Origin: a virus
IMG/VR virus record: IMGVR_UViG_3300037225_000087
Span: 1 to 25,207 of that record
DNA length: 25,207 bases
Strand: one strand, 5' to 3'
The translations under genes were made by a program, and so were the position numbers. The notes under the pieces were generated by a model, which saw nothing but the letters and a program-made list of their open reading frames with translations, did not search any database and was not told the origin of the DNA. Positions 7,893 to 14,365 of this stretch are shown here, piece after piece (positions within the stretch are counted from its first letter, which is position 1; each line of letters opens with the position of its first letter).

Positions 7893-8484
7893 TATGGTTT
7901 GTCCGTTAAAGCCTTGTTGACATGATAATTAATCGTGCTTTCCATTTCGATATACGCCAGCGCCTTTTGCATCATTTCAAATGTCCAGGAGCGTTCTATT
8001 TCTTCAATCCCGGACGCCAGGCCGGCTTCGGGGATTTTCGCCAGCATCGAAAAGTCAAGCAGTTCCTCATCCGCGTATTTAAGTAAGCGCCGGCGTTCTG
8101 CATTCGCCTTTGATATTTCGGCGGTTACTCCGCCGCGATAGTTCCAGTACGTGCGCTGCTGTCTAAAAAACCCTTCCCGAAGTTCACCTCCCCGGCCCAG
8201 GTAAGCACATCGTAAAGAAAGTCGATTTTGCCCGCAAAGATCACGTCAAAGTTCGGCATGCCGCTTTCGTTTTTTGCCGTAATATTCAGACCGTCAACCG
8301 CCGTGCCCTGCAGCATCTTTTCGCAAAAATCCTGAAACGTATCGGGATCAACCACGGGTAGGAGTTTTCCCCGCGCAATGTCAAACACCTGGGAAAACTG
8401 GACAAACATTTTGTTAGCGACCGAGCCGGTGAATGGCGCGACCTTGACTTTCTTGCCGTCGATCTCTTTTGTTTTCGGTTCCAT
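7892..8484 (-). CDS. Tail assembly chaperone GT fusion, made by -1 frameshift
   Basis: The first 107 codons are those of the G-type chaperone. A -1 slip at 8170-8164 would continue with 90 codons (AGA at 8164 to TAA at 7894-7892), giving about 197 residues. The T part reads RQQRTYWNYRGGVTAEISKA and later IEEIERSWTFEMMQKALAYI. The second frame has no start codon of its own with an RBS near its beginning, and it stops exactly at the tape measure start, so it would be stranded without the frameshift. G and GT chaperones bind the tape measure during tube assembly in lambda-like and many other tailed phages. Confidence 0.8.
8125..8484 (-). CDS. Tail assembly chaperone G (unshifted product)
   Basis: A 119-residue protein starting at ATG 8484 behind GGAGAG. 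It reads MEPKTKEIDGKKVKVAPFTG and contains DPDTFQDFCEKMLQGTAVDG. It sits between tail tube and tape measure, the conserved place of tail assembly chaperones. The frame ends with a 12-residue tail beyond the slippery site. It is expected to be the major product, with the GT fusion as a minor one. The identification rests on position, size and the frameshift signal rather than strong sequence similarity. Confidence 0.82.
   Translation of the reverse strand: MEPKTKEIDGKKVKVAPFTGSVANKMFVQFSQVFDIARGKLLPVVDPDTFQDFCEKMLQGTAVDGLNITAKNESGMPNFDVIFAGKIDFLYDVLTWAGEVNFGKGFLDSSARTGTIAAE
8164..8170 (-). other. Programmed -1 frameshift site U UUU UUA
   Basis: On the minus strand the codons GGT TTT TTA contain the heptamer T TTT TTA in the correct X XXY YYZ phase, the same heptamer used by HIV-1 gag-pol. 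A CGGCGG/CCGCCG hairpin with a five-base loop follows at 8135-8119. It is about 28 bases downstream and spans the frame-0 stop, so whether it stimulates the slip is open. Confidence 0.82.
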
Positions 8485-8540
8485 TTAAACTCTCCGCGCA
8501 GGCGTGTGCCCGCAAGTTAATGGTGTATGTCAACTCCAAA

Positions 8541-8969
8541 CTATGCCGGCAAAGGCATCTGGTCCTGATCGTAAAGCGCAGACAGCATGTCGTTTGACGC
8601 GCTGGTCTGCATGAGTGTGAAAGTAATTTTGCCTGAAAGATTCCACTGCCTTGCGCGGGCTTCTTCGCCCTTTGTTCCGACGTACTGCGTAAACGAATCG
8701 ACATTACGCAGGGCCTTGACGAATGTTCCATCCGCCCAGCCGACAATCGGAAACGTGGCAACGATAACGGATACCAGTTGCGGGTCGTAGGTTTTATATA
8801 GGTTTTGGCTCCCCGCCATGACATAAATCAAGTGTCCGCAGGTAAATTCCCATATACGTGTGCCCACGTCTTTGCCGAATTCTATTTCCGGCAGTTTGGT
8901 GAGATAACAGTCCGGGGCTGTGATTAACGCGGTGCCGGAGTTATCCTTGATGACGATAGGAAATCTCAC
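8541..8969 (-). CDS. Tail tube protein
   Basis: A 142-residue beta-rich protein between sheath and chaperones, the expected place of the tube subunit (DUF3277-type in related phages). Segments include TKLPEIEFGKDVGTRIWEFT, LVSVIVATFPIVGWADGTFV and NLSGKITFTLMQTSASNDML; the last recalls the conserved end of tube proteins, where residual strands and I-T-F-T-L-x-Q-x-S-x-S-N appear. It polymerises into hexameric rings inside the sheath. It begins with GTG at 8969, with AGGGAGG six bases upstream; there is no better ATG. Confidence 0.83.
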   Translation of the reverse strand: MRFPIVIKDNSGTALITAPDCYLTKLPEIEFGKDVGTRIWEFTCGHLIYVMAGSQNLYKTYDPQLVSVIVATFPIVGWADGTFVKALRNVDSFTQYVGTKGEEARARQWNLSGKITFTLMQTSASNDMLSALYDQDQMPLPA

Positions 8970-8990
8970 AGTAAGCCTCCCTTTTAGAGG

Positions 8991-9019
8991 TTGACAAAAT
9001 TTAAATTATTTGCTATATT
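8991..9019 (+). promoter_or_regulatory. Sigma70-like promoter on the plus strand
   Basis: TTGACA at 8991-8996 and TATATT at 9014-9019 are separated by exactly 17 bases. The expected start is near 9026, at the first arm of a 12-bp inverted repeat. It would transcribe the damaged HTH gene and run antisense into the sheath gene. The surroundings are AT-rich, so the -10 could be chance. Confidence 0.6.
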
Positions 9020-9025
9020 ACTACC

Positions 9026-9104
9026 AGAGTCCGCAAAACTCCGAATTCTAAAAATAATCCGGTTGCTCCAAGCATTAAAGCGCGGCATTTTCTTTGCGGA
9101 CTCT
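9026..9104. repeat. Perfect 12-bp inverted repeat with crossing shorter repeats
   Basis: AGAGTCCGCAAA (9026-9037) is the exact reverse complement of TTTGCGGACTCT (9093-9104), with 55 bases between. Two more perfect pairs interlock with it: AATCCGG (9056-9062) with CCGGATT (9112-9118), and AGCGCGGCA (9079-9087) with TGCCGCGCT (9119-9127). The arms occur in order A B C A' B' C', so they would form alternative or pseudoknotted structures, not one nested stem. Confidence 0.85.
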
Positions 9105-9172
9105 GCCGCCGCCGGATTTGCCGCGCTACCGTGTCTATGATAAAAAACAAAAAAAGATGGAGCCATATTTAA
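9030..9172 (+). pseudogene. Frameshifted remnant of a second small HTH gene
   Basis: Bases 9119-9172 encode CRATVSMIKNKKRWSHI and a stop, matching the end of the intact HTH protein at 5317-5454 (NRATISSIKARKIWKHI) at 10 of 17 residues. In a different frame, bases from 9033 encode AKLRILKIIRLLQALKRG, resembling the start of such proteins (AKLKESDIIKIR in the intact copy). One frameshift between the halves would be needed, and no ATG precedes the first half. The stop lies one base from the sheath stop, mirroring the tail-to-tail placement of the intact gene. A sequencing error or degenerate relic are both possible. Confidence 0.55.
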
Positions 9173-9173
9173 C

Positions 9174-10691
9174 CTATAAAGAAATGGTGCCCGTTATTAA
9201 AAGACTGTTGACCGCCCCGCTATACCAGCATTTCCACGTGACGTTGTTGAGCACCCGGTTGGCTTTGTCGTTTGCCGACGCCGCGGAGGTGTCCGGCATG
9301 CCGATTGCGTAGCCGCCCGTTTGCACACCGCTCGAATTTTTGGCAAACGGCGTCACGGCCTTGGCGGTAATCGCCTGCTCAAAAACCACTGTCATGGCGC
9401 CGCGCAGCATGCTCTCGCCGTCGATATCATAGGGCACTTTGTCATTGTTGACAAGTACGCCGTAGGCTGCGGATTTCAGGGCGGCAACCAGCCAATCCTG
9501 GAAAATCACGAAATCAACCCAGGAACCGTCGGCGCAGCGGCCCCAGCGGATAATGTCAAAACTGCCAACATCTTCAAACGTGTTTATCTCTTTGGCTGGG
9601 GTAAAGGCGTCGATCCCGTTGATTTGGGAATAATATCCGCGCGACTGCATGCCCTCAAGCTCAGTGAGATTATCGGCAACAACGCTGCCGGCGGGCTGCT
9701 GGTATGCGGCATTCCATGATCCCGGCGCCTTTGCGGAAATCAGGCCGAAAAACTCTGCGGCAATGTCTGCGGTCGGGTCTGCGGCCGAGCTTTGATACGA
9801 GCTGGAATCCCGTCCAGCCATTGCGCTATAAAATCCCACAGTGCGCTTGTTGTTCGGTATAGCCGCCATGAGTGCGGCTATTGACGTAGAATCCGACGCC
9901 ACAGATTTGTCAATGATGTTGGTGTCACTGGAAGCGTAGCCAAAAAGTTTAGGGCTGGAATTCGCCAGCACCCAGGCTTCGGCGAGTTCAATGTTGGCAT
10001 TCGTCGAAGATCCAATCAAAAGCTGATACCAGTCATCGTCATAAAGCTGGATTGCATTGAGGCCCGTGGTGTAGGTTTCCGCCGTGCCGCCGGTTGCGAC
10101 AAGCGCGCTGGATACCGTGTCGGTGTTACCGGCGCCCACGACTATCGTTGTGGCAACAGTGCAAGTATTCCCGGTTTTCGGCGTGATTGTAATGGTGTGC
10201 GTGCCCTCTGTGGCGGTTGAGCTGGTATCGCCGCCAATTGCCGTGCGCAGGGCTGCTTGAATAGCTGCGGCATGAGCTGTAAGCGTACCGGCCTCGTCCG
10301 TGACCCAAGCCGTTGTAACCGTTACCGGGGCAAGAGCGAAATTGACATACAGCAAGGATGTGATCGAGCCGGCCGTCCATGTGCCGCCCGAACAGGTAAT
10401 GACCGTGGTCACAACCGTTGAACCGGCAAGGTTCATCCAGCCGAGTTTGGCGATCGCCGGAGAATTGACCTGGGAAAACAGGCCCGCCAGTTTTACGTAT
10501 TCCGGGGAATTCACGCCGCCGTTTAAATACGGCAATGCACCGGCCAGAGTGGTCACGGGTATCACGCGCTGCGTGAGCGGCCCCTGGACGTTCGCGCCTG
10601 CAATCAGACAAAGTCCGAAGTTTTCCACGGCAACGGATTTAGTGGCCGGGGTGATGTTAATCATGACAGATTCATTGAGATTTGCCGACAT
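9174..10691 (-). CDS. Tail sheath protein, DUF3383-type
   Basis: A 505-residue contractile sheath protein. The N-terminus reads VMINITPATKSVAVENFGLC, then VIPVTTLAGALPYLNGGVNS and EYVKLAGLFSQ. The C-terminal half has ELEGMQSRGYYSQINGIDAF, IIRWGRCADGSWVDFVIFQD and PYDIDGESMLRGAMTVV, features of DUF3383 sheaths. Residues about 108-195 form a Thr/Ala-rich inserted module (AAAIQAALRT, HTITITPKTGNTCT), which resembles a module in the capsid cement gene and may decorate the tail surface. RBS GGGAG lies five bases before ATG 10691. It proves the tail is contractile. Confidence 0.92.
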   Translation of the reverse strand: MSANLNESVMINITPATKSVAVENFGLCLIAGANVQGPLTQRVIPVTTLAGALPYLNGGVNSPEYVKLAGLFSQVNSPAIAKLGWMNLAGSTVVTTVITCSGGTWTAGSITSLLYVNFALAPVTVTTAWVTDEAGTLTAHAAAIQAALRTAIGGDTSSTATEGTHTITITPKTGNTCTVATTIVVGAGNTDTVSSALVATGGTAETYTTGLNAIQLYDDDWYQLLIGSSTNANIELAEAWVLANSSPKLFGYASSDTNIIDKSVASDSTSIAALMAAIPNNKRTVGFYSAMAGRDSSSYQSSAADPTADIAAEFFGLISAKAPGSWNAAYQQPAGSVVADNLTELEGMQSRGYYSQINGIDAFTPAKEINTFEDVGSFDIIRWGRCADGSWVDFVIFQDWLVAALKSAAYGVLVNNDKVPYDIDGESMLRGAMTVVFEQAITAKAVTPFAKNSSGVQTGGYAIGMPDTSAASANDKANRVLNNVTWKCWYSGAVNSLLITGTISL

Positions 10692-10708
10692 ATATTCTCC
10701 CTTGTTAA

Positions 10709-11272
10709 TTATGACGCGGTTACATCCATAACAATATTTTCAACCGAATCTATTTTTCCGGTCGAGTTCACGGTTTCAATTATTCCCGGTATGCCTGCAA
10801 CCGTTGACCAGTTATCGGTAAAACCGAAGCGCATATCCATTATTGCTCTGTCCTCCGGCATGGTTCCCAGGAAAACGTGGGCATCGACAATCGGGTGTGC
10901 TTCACGGAAGGCAATCCCCCGGTCCTGCAAATACGTGATTTTTGTCCGGTCATGGGTGGCGTTGCGGATTGCTTTTAAAGCAGTCATTGCGCCCTCGCCC
11001 ATGTAATTCAAATAAAGCATGATGTCCCGCACACCGGTATAAATCTGACTTCCTTTCGCGGCGTCCGGCGCGCTTGGATAATCTCTGCCTATGCGGGTGT
11101 CACTTGTCAAGCGGCACTCAAGCAGCGGCGTCAATGGACGGCTGCCCGGTTCCATGTGCCACACAAACTCCGTGACATTGGCAGGCCGCGTGCCGCCGGT
11201 GCCCACCCACAGACCGGGAATAATGCCTTGCAGCCAGGCAAAAAGTGTTTCTTTTAAATATTCTTCGGTCAT
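10709..11272 (-). CDS. Neck/tail terminator-like protein (gp12-like)
   Basis: A 187-residue protein just upstream of the sheath. It starts MTEEYLKETLFAWLQGIIPG and contains TEFVWHMEPGSRPLTPLLEC and RDIMLYLNYMGEGAMTALKA, consistent with the neck terminator family: an N-terminal helix, a target-facing strand region and then IRNATHDRTKITYLQDRGIA. Such proteins cap the tail tube and bind the neck. Its start overlaps the previous stop as ATGA. Assignment rests on this pattern and position. Confidence 0.72.
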   Translation of the reverse strand: MTEEYLKETLFAWLQGIIPGLWVGTGGTRPANVTEFVWHMEPGSRPLTPLLECRLTSDTRIGRDYPSAPDAAKGSQIYTGVRDIMLYLNYMGEGAMTALKAIRNATHDRTKITYLQDRGIAFREAHPIVDAHVFLGTMPEDRAIMDMRFGFTDNWSTVAGIPGIIETVNSTGKIDSVENIVMDVTAS

Positions 11273-11625
11273 TCGTATACCTGTGGATTTTCGATTTTTA
11301 CCACGATATATTCATAGTGCGAAATTACGTTGTTCTGCCAAGGTAAGGCCGCCGCGACTTCAAACCACTGGCTTAAAACCTGTATCCAGGCTGGTACGAT
11401 ACCACCGGGCTGCGCGGTTTGCAAGGACGTTTCGGTTATCAGTTTATACGCCTGCTGCGTGCGCTTCCCCTCTTCGAGCAGTGCAATATCGTTCGGTGAC
11501 GCAACGCTTAAAGTGCCTTTTACGGTTCCCGTAACAATCGCGCCGGGCTTTATTGTGCCCCGATCATTAATTGTCGGCCCTGGCGTGCGCGTTGCGAAGG
11601 TTCCGTGCGGCAAAACCGTTAACAT
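11269..11625 (-). CDS. Putative head closure protein
   Basis: A 118-residue protein of beta-rich composition that follows the gp10-like gene. It contains FATRTPGPTINDRGTIKPGA and an end segment with WIQVLSQWFEVAAALPWQNN, followed by hydrophobic strands and VVKIENPQVYE. Size, fold impression and position suit head closure (head-tail joining) proteins that seal the portal channel after packaging. The start overlaps the upstream stop as TAATG, and the stop overlaps the next start as ATGA, so the genes are translationally coupled. No motif proves the family. Confidence 0.6.
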   Translation of the reverse strand: MLTVLPHGTFATRTPGPTINDRGTIKPGAIVTGTVKGTLSVASPNDIALLEEGKRTQQAYKLITETSLQTAQPGGIVPAWIQVLSQWFEVAAALPWQNNVISHYEYIVVKIENPQVYE

Positions 11626-12209
11626 TATTTACCGCCGCGGACAAAATTAACAGAATTGAGCATTTGGCCGGTATCGACAAGCGGCTTGCTCGATCCTTTG
11701 CGTTCAATGGTTATCGGCGCATTGACCGGCGTGGTAACAGCCATGATCGCAGCCCTGATTTTCGCCTGCATCCACAGGCCCAAAGCCTCAAACGCCATGT
11801 CCGGCGTAAATTGTGATGTGCCGCCGAAAGATGATTTTACCATCGCACCGCGCAGACACTTGCTTTCCACTTTTACGCAAAGCGACTTCAGGGCTTCAAG
11901 ATTATTGTCCCAGGCCGGCCGGAAAAATGGACGGGGCGGAATTCTCCAGAAGGACATGAATCCGCGCTTTGCCCCAGACTCCGCCGCCCCTTTTTTCGGC
12001 ACCCCAAATTCATTCCAGGCAGCAATGCGCGCGACTTCACTCATGTTTTCATAGGGTTTCGCGCCGGTCTTTAGAGCGTGCAGCCATCCCGCGGGTTCGG
12101 CTTTTTCGGGGAAACCTACTTTAACAAAACCACCATTTAGGTCTTTTGCCGTCGCCATTACGCGGGCGTAATTGTCGGTTTTGACTATAGTGGAATGTGT
12201 GACGCCCAT
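11625..12209 (-). CDS. Neck/tail completion protein, HK97 gp10-like
   Basis: A 194-residue protein. Residues about 25-40 (GGFVKVGFPEKAEP) and then EVARIAAWNEFGVP, IPPRPFFRPAWDNN and SSKPLVDTGQMLNSVNFVRG are the landmarks of gp10-like/tail completion proteins: an early strand, the W-N-E-F-G motif, the P-R-P-F-F-R-P-A motif and the final L-x-D-T-G-Q-M-x-x-S. It bridges connector and tail. The start overlaps the DUF4054 stop as TAATG. Confidence 0.8.
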   Translation of the reverse strand: MGVTHSTIVKTDNYARVMATAKDLNGGFVKVGFPEKAEPAGWLHALKTGAKPYENMSEVARIAAWNEFGVPKKGAAESGAKRGFMSFWRIPPRPFFRPAWDNNLEALKSLCVKVESKCLRGAMVKSSFGGTSQFTPDMAFEALGLWMQAKIRAAIMAVTTPVNAPITIERKGSSKPLVDTGQMLNSVNFVRGGK

Positions 12210-12592
12210 TATCGCCCCCGGCCGCTAGGGTTGAGCATTGGCCCGCCGGCAACAAACGGCGCAAAAACGTTGCCCTCAATAAGTTGCGCCAGTTCCATGC
12301 CGTAGGGTGTGCTGCACAAATCCCCGTACTTGGTCTGCAATTTCGGCGGAATGGAATATTGCTGATGCACGCCGCCCTCTTGAGCCGTTGTTACCGCACC
12401 GGGCTGTCCGGCCTGCGTCGTAGGATTGCGGGCGAGCATGTGACACACGCGCAATGCGATGGCATAATTATAATTGACTCCAAAGCGCTGCCGGCTTGTC
12501 AACTGCGTGGCCACGGCAGTAAACGCCGTAATGCGCGTATCACTGACATACGCGGGCGCAATTGCGGCGATTAATTCAGCGACAGTGGACAT
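12209..12592 (-). CDS. Head-tail connector, DUF4054-type
   Basis: A 127-residue helical protein immediately after the capsid block. It has FTAVATQLTSRQRFGVNYNY and AIALRVCHMLARNPTT, then a Gly/Gln-rich loop and STPYGMELAQLIEGNVFAPF, with a final GGPMLNPSGRGR. This matches DUF4054, a connector that docks under the portal. The ATG at 12592 follows the preceding stop by four bases. Length is normal. Confidence 0.88.
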   Translation of the reverse strand: MSTVAELIAAIAPAYVSDTRITAFTAVATQLTSRQRFGVNYNYAIALRVCHMLARNPTTQAGQPGAVTTAQEGGVHQQYSIPPKLQTKYGDLCSTPYGMELAQLIEGNVFAPFVAGGPMLNPSGRGR

Positions 12593-12596
12593 TTAC

Positions 12597-13130
12597 TTAG
12601 CCCCTGGCGTCCTTGCGGATGCTGGTTTCGATGGTCTTAAACTGGCGCTCAATGGCCTGGATGATATTCGAGCGCTTTTCCTGCTTTTCGATTTCTTCCA
12701 AGGTTTTTACCTTGAAAATATTTTCAATGCAATGGAGCTGTTTTTTCTCCAAAGCCTTGATTTCCTTTTCCTGCAAGCCTGCGGGAATTTTCGTGCAGTA
12801 TTCAACGACATCGAAATCCGGGAGCTTCACCGCATCGCTGACATTCATGGCGGCCCGCGTGGGGTCAATCTTGGATTCACGGTCAATGATTTCAATCCCC
12901 TCGTTCGGACTTTCGCGCTGGCAGTCCTCGATGAACGCCGCGCTGTTGAGCAGTTCTTTGGGATGGTTACCGGTCACGCCGCAGAATACGGCAATGTGAT
13001 GGGGCGGCGGCAAAACGCTGGGGTCGAAAACTCCCTTGGCCGCGTTTTCCTTTGCCTTTGCCCGCTGAGGATCGCCTGCGGTGGAAATTGTGTAGCCTAT
13101 GGGATTGGTTGACTTGTTGTTGAGAATCAT
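12597..13130 (-). CDS. Hypothetical 177-residue capsid-region protein
   Basis: I do not recognise this protein. It begins MILNNKSTNPIGYTISTAGD, has a mixed middle with HHIAVFCGVTGNHPKELLNS, and ends with a long charged helix (about 115-175: KEIKALEKKQLHCIENIFKV, EKQEKRSNIIQAIERQ) that could form a coiled coil. It is the first gene after the major capsid terminator and has a good RBS (GGAGG, seven bases before ATG 13130). Its place between capsid and connector suggests a head decoration, head fibre or assembly factor; this is position only. Confidence 0.8.
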   Translation of the reverse strand: MILNNKSTNPIGYTISTAGDPQRAKAKENAAKGVFDPSVLPPPHHIAVFCGVTGNHPKELLNSAAFIEDCQRESPNEGIEIIDRESKIDPTRAAMNVSDAVKLPDFDVVEYCTKIPAGLQEKEIKALEKKQLHCIENIFKVKTLEEIEKQEKRSNIIQAIERQFKTIETSIRKDARG

Positions 13131-13171
13131 AATTGAACCTCCGCGATTCGTTTATGTGTGGTTTTAAAAAT

Positions 13172-13197
13172 CCCCGGAATACAGGCGTACTCCGGGG
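13172..13197 (-). terminator. Rho-independent terminator after the major capsid gene
   Basis: CCCCGGA at 13172-13178 pairs with TCCGGGG at 13191-13197, extended by TAC/GTA, with a four-base loop. On the minus strand it is followed by ATTTTTAAAA. It would limit read-through from the strongly expressed capsid gene, and processing here would stabilise the capsid mRNA. Confidence 0.8.
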
Positions 13198-13219
13198 CAA
13201 TTACTGGACAATCCTTTGT

Positions 13220-14320
13220 TTAGGTCGAAGGAACCGAAAGTTCCATTATCTGAATCGACAGCGGATACTGACTGATAACGCCGCCGACTTTGGCATGACA
13301 CGGAATCAGCCATTCCAGATTTTTCTCCTGTGGCGGCAACTGTTCAAACGGCTGCGGGATATGGAGTTTCAGTTTGTCCGGCGAGCGTTTGTAAAACACA
13401 GCAACGTTCGTGCTGGTCGTCATATCCGTAGGCGTTGACGGGCGCGGGGTAACGTTGTTCAGGTCGATCACCCATTCGATTTCGCGCACCGAGGGATTAT
13501 GGGCAAGGAAATAATCGGCGACCGTGGTGAAACCGGCAACCGTGCTGCTGTTGCTGCCCGGCAGCGTAAACGGCGTGGTCGTGATCGCCACGTACTCGGC
13601 AAACGGCAGAAGCAGGGTGTCCGGCATTTCAACCGTGTTCGTTACCGTGCCCTGTAGCGCGACGGCATTAACGAGATCGGCATACATATATGCCGCGTTC
13701 CCGGCGTTCGTGGTAGTCCAGAGTCCGTATGTCGGCCGGCTGATGAGCGCATTCGGTTGGTAAACCAATCCGATAAGCCCGCCATACGTCGGGTCGTTGG
13801 CGCGGGCAAGGAACCCGATTTTGTTAATGGTCTGCTCGTAGTCCATGCGCGTGGCTTCGGCTTCCATCATTTCCAGCGGTACGTTGGCAAATTTCGCGGC
13901 CCGGATTTCGTCCAGGTTGTAGCCATAAGAACCGCCGAAAGCGTGGATCGGACGCCGGACTTCGCTGGCCTTGACCGAGGTGCGCGGCAGGTCGTTGGCG
14001 TAATTGGAAATCAGCGCAAAACTGCCAGCGCGGTCGTACATGCGATAGGTGATCGTGGTTGCGCCGGGGCCAGCCTCGCTGGACACCGGAATAAGGCGCG
14101 TCGCTTTGTATTCCGGATATTTTTTCCAGAAAATCTGCGACATGATGCATTCAAGCTGGCGGGTAAAAAACATATTATAGCCCTCGGCGTCCTGCGCGAA
14201 GCGGCTATAAACTGTTCCCGGTGCCGTGTCCATTTTGAACATTGTGTCAAGACTTGCGAAGCTGCCGGAAATTTTGAACTGCTCGCCGGCGGCCCTCGGC
14301 TTGTAATCCAGGTTAAACAT
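13220..14320 (-). CDS. Major capsid protein, DUF2184-type
   Basis: A 366-residue protein. It contains YSRFAQDAEGYNMFFTRQLE followed by CIMSQIFWKKYPEYKATRLI, IPVSSEAGPGATTITYRMYD, RTSVKASEVRRPIHAFGGSY and GYNLDEIRAAKFANVPLE. Near the end it has FYKRSPDKLKLHIPQPFEQL and PLSIQIMELSVPST. This is the DUF2184 HK97-fold major head protein pattern, including the conserved G-G-S-Y-G-Y-x-x-x-E-I-R-A-A segment in the E-loop/spine region. It forms the icosahedral shell. RBS AAAGGA lies seven bases upstream of ATG 14320. Confidence 0.92.
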   Translation of the reverse strand: MFNLDYKPRAAGEQFKISGSFASLDTMFKMDTAPGTVYSRFAQDAEGYNMFFTRQLECIMSQIFWKKYPEYKATRLIPVSSEAGPGATTITYRMYDRAGSFALISNYANDLPRTSVKASEVRRPIHAFGGSYGYNLDEIRAAKFANVPLEMMEAEATRMDYEQTINKIGFLARANDPTYGGLIGLVYQPNALISRPTYGLWTTTNAGNAAYMYADLVNAVALQGTVTNTVEMPDTLLLPFAEYVAITTTPFTLPGSNSSTVAGFTTVADYFLAHNPSVREIEWVIDLNNVTPRPSTPTDMTTSTNVAVFYKRSPDKLKLHIPQPFEQLPPQEKNLEWLIPCHAKVGGVISQYPLSIQIMELSVPST

Positions 14321-14349
14321 ATTGTGATCCTTTCAAAAGGTTTTATTGT

Positions 14350-14365
14350 TGTTCCACGTGAAACG
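14350..14365. promoter_or_regulatory. parS-like ParB-binding site
   Basis: TGTTCCACGTGAAACG matches the Bacillus-type chromosomal parS consensus TGTTNCACGTGAAACA at every fixed position except the last base. It occupies the 45-bp gap between the cement stop codon (14366-14368) and the capsid start (14320), clear of the capsid RBS. No parA or parB gene is in the window, so host ParB would be the natural binder. Confidence 0.6.

Noticed and set aside
7129-7920. A 263-codon open frame on the plus strand
   Set aside because: It is antisense to the tape measure gene, has no ribosome binding site or recognisable domain, and is rich in Ser, Arg and Pro as is usual for shadows.
8414-8824. A 136-codon minus-strand frame overlapping tail tube and chaperone genes
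   Set aside because: It overlaps two well-supported genes in another frame and shows an Arg/Ser-rich shadow composition.
8984-9166. A 60-codon minus-strand frame between sheath and tube genes
   Set aside because: No family resemblance or RBS; the plus strand of the same bases shows the HTH remnant.
9235-9240. Another CACGTG core, considered as a second parS
   Set aside because: The flanks (ATTT before, ACGT after) do not match the parS arms. The cores at 23283-23288 and 23422-23427 fail in the same way.
9094-9312. A 72-codon plus-strand frame beginning TTG
   Set aside because: It crosses the sheath stop and runs antisense into the gene, with no family pattern. A different frame of the same strand carries the HTH remnant.
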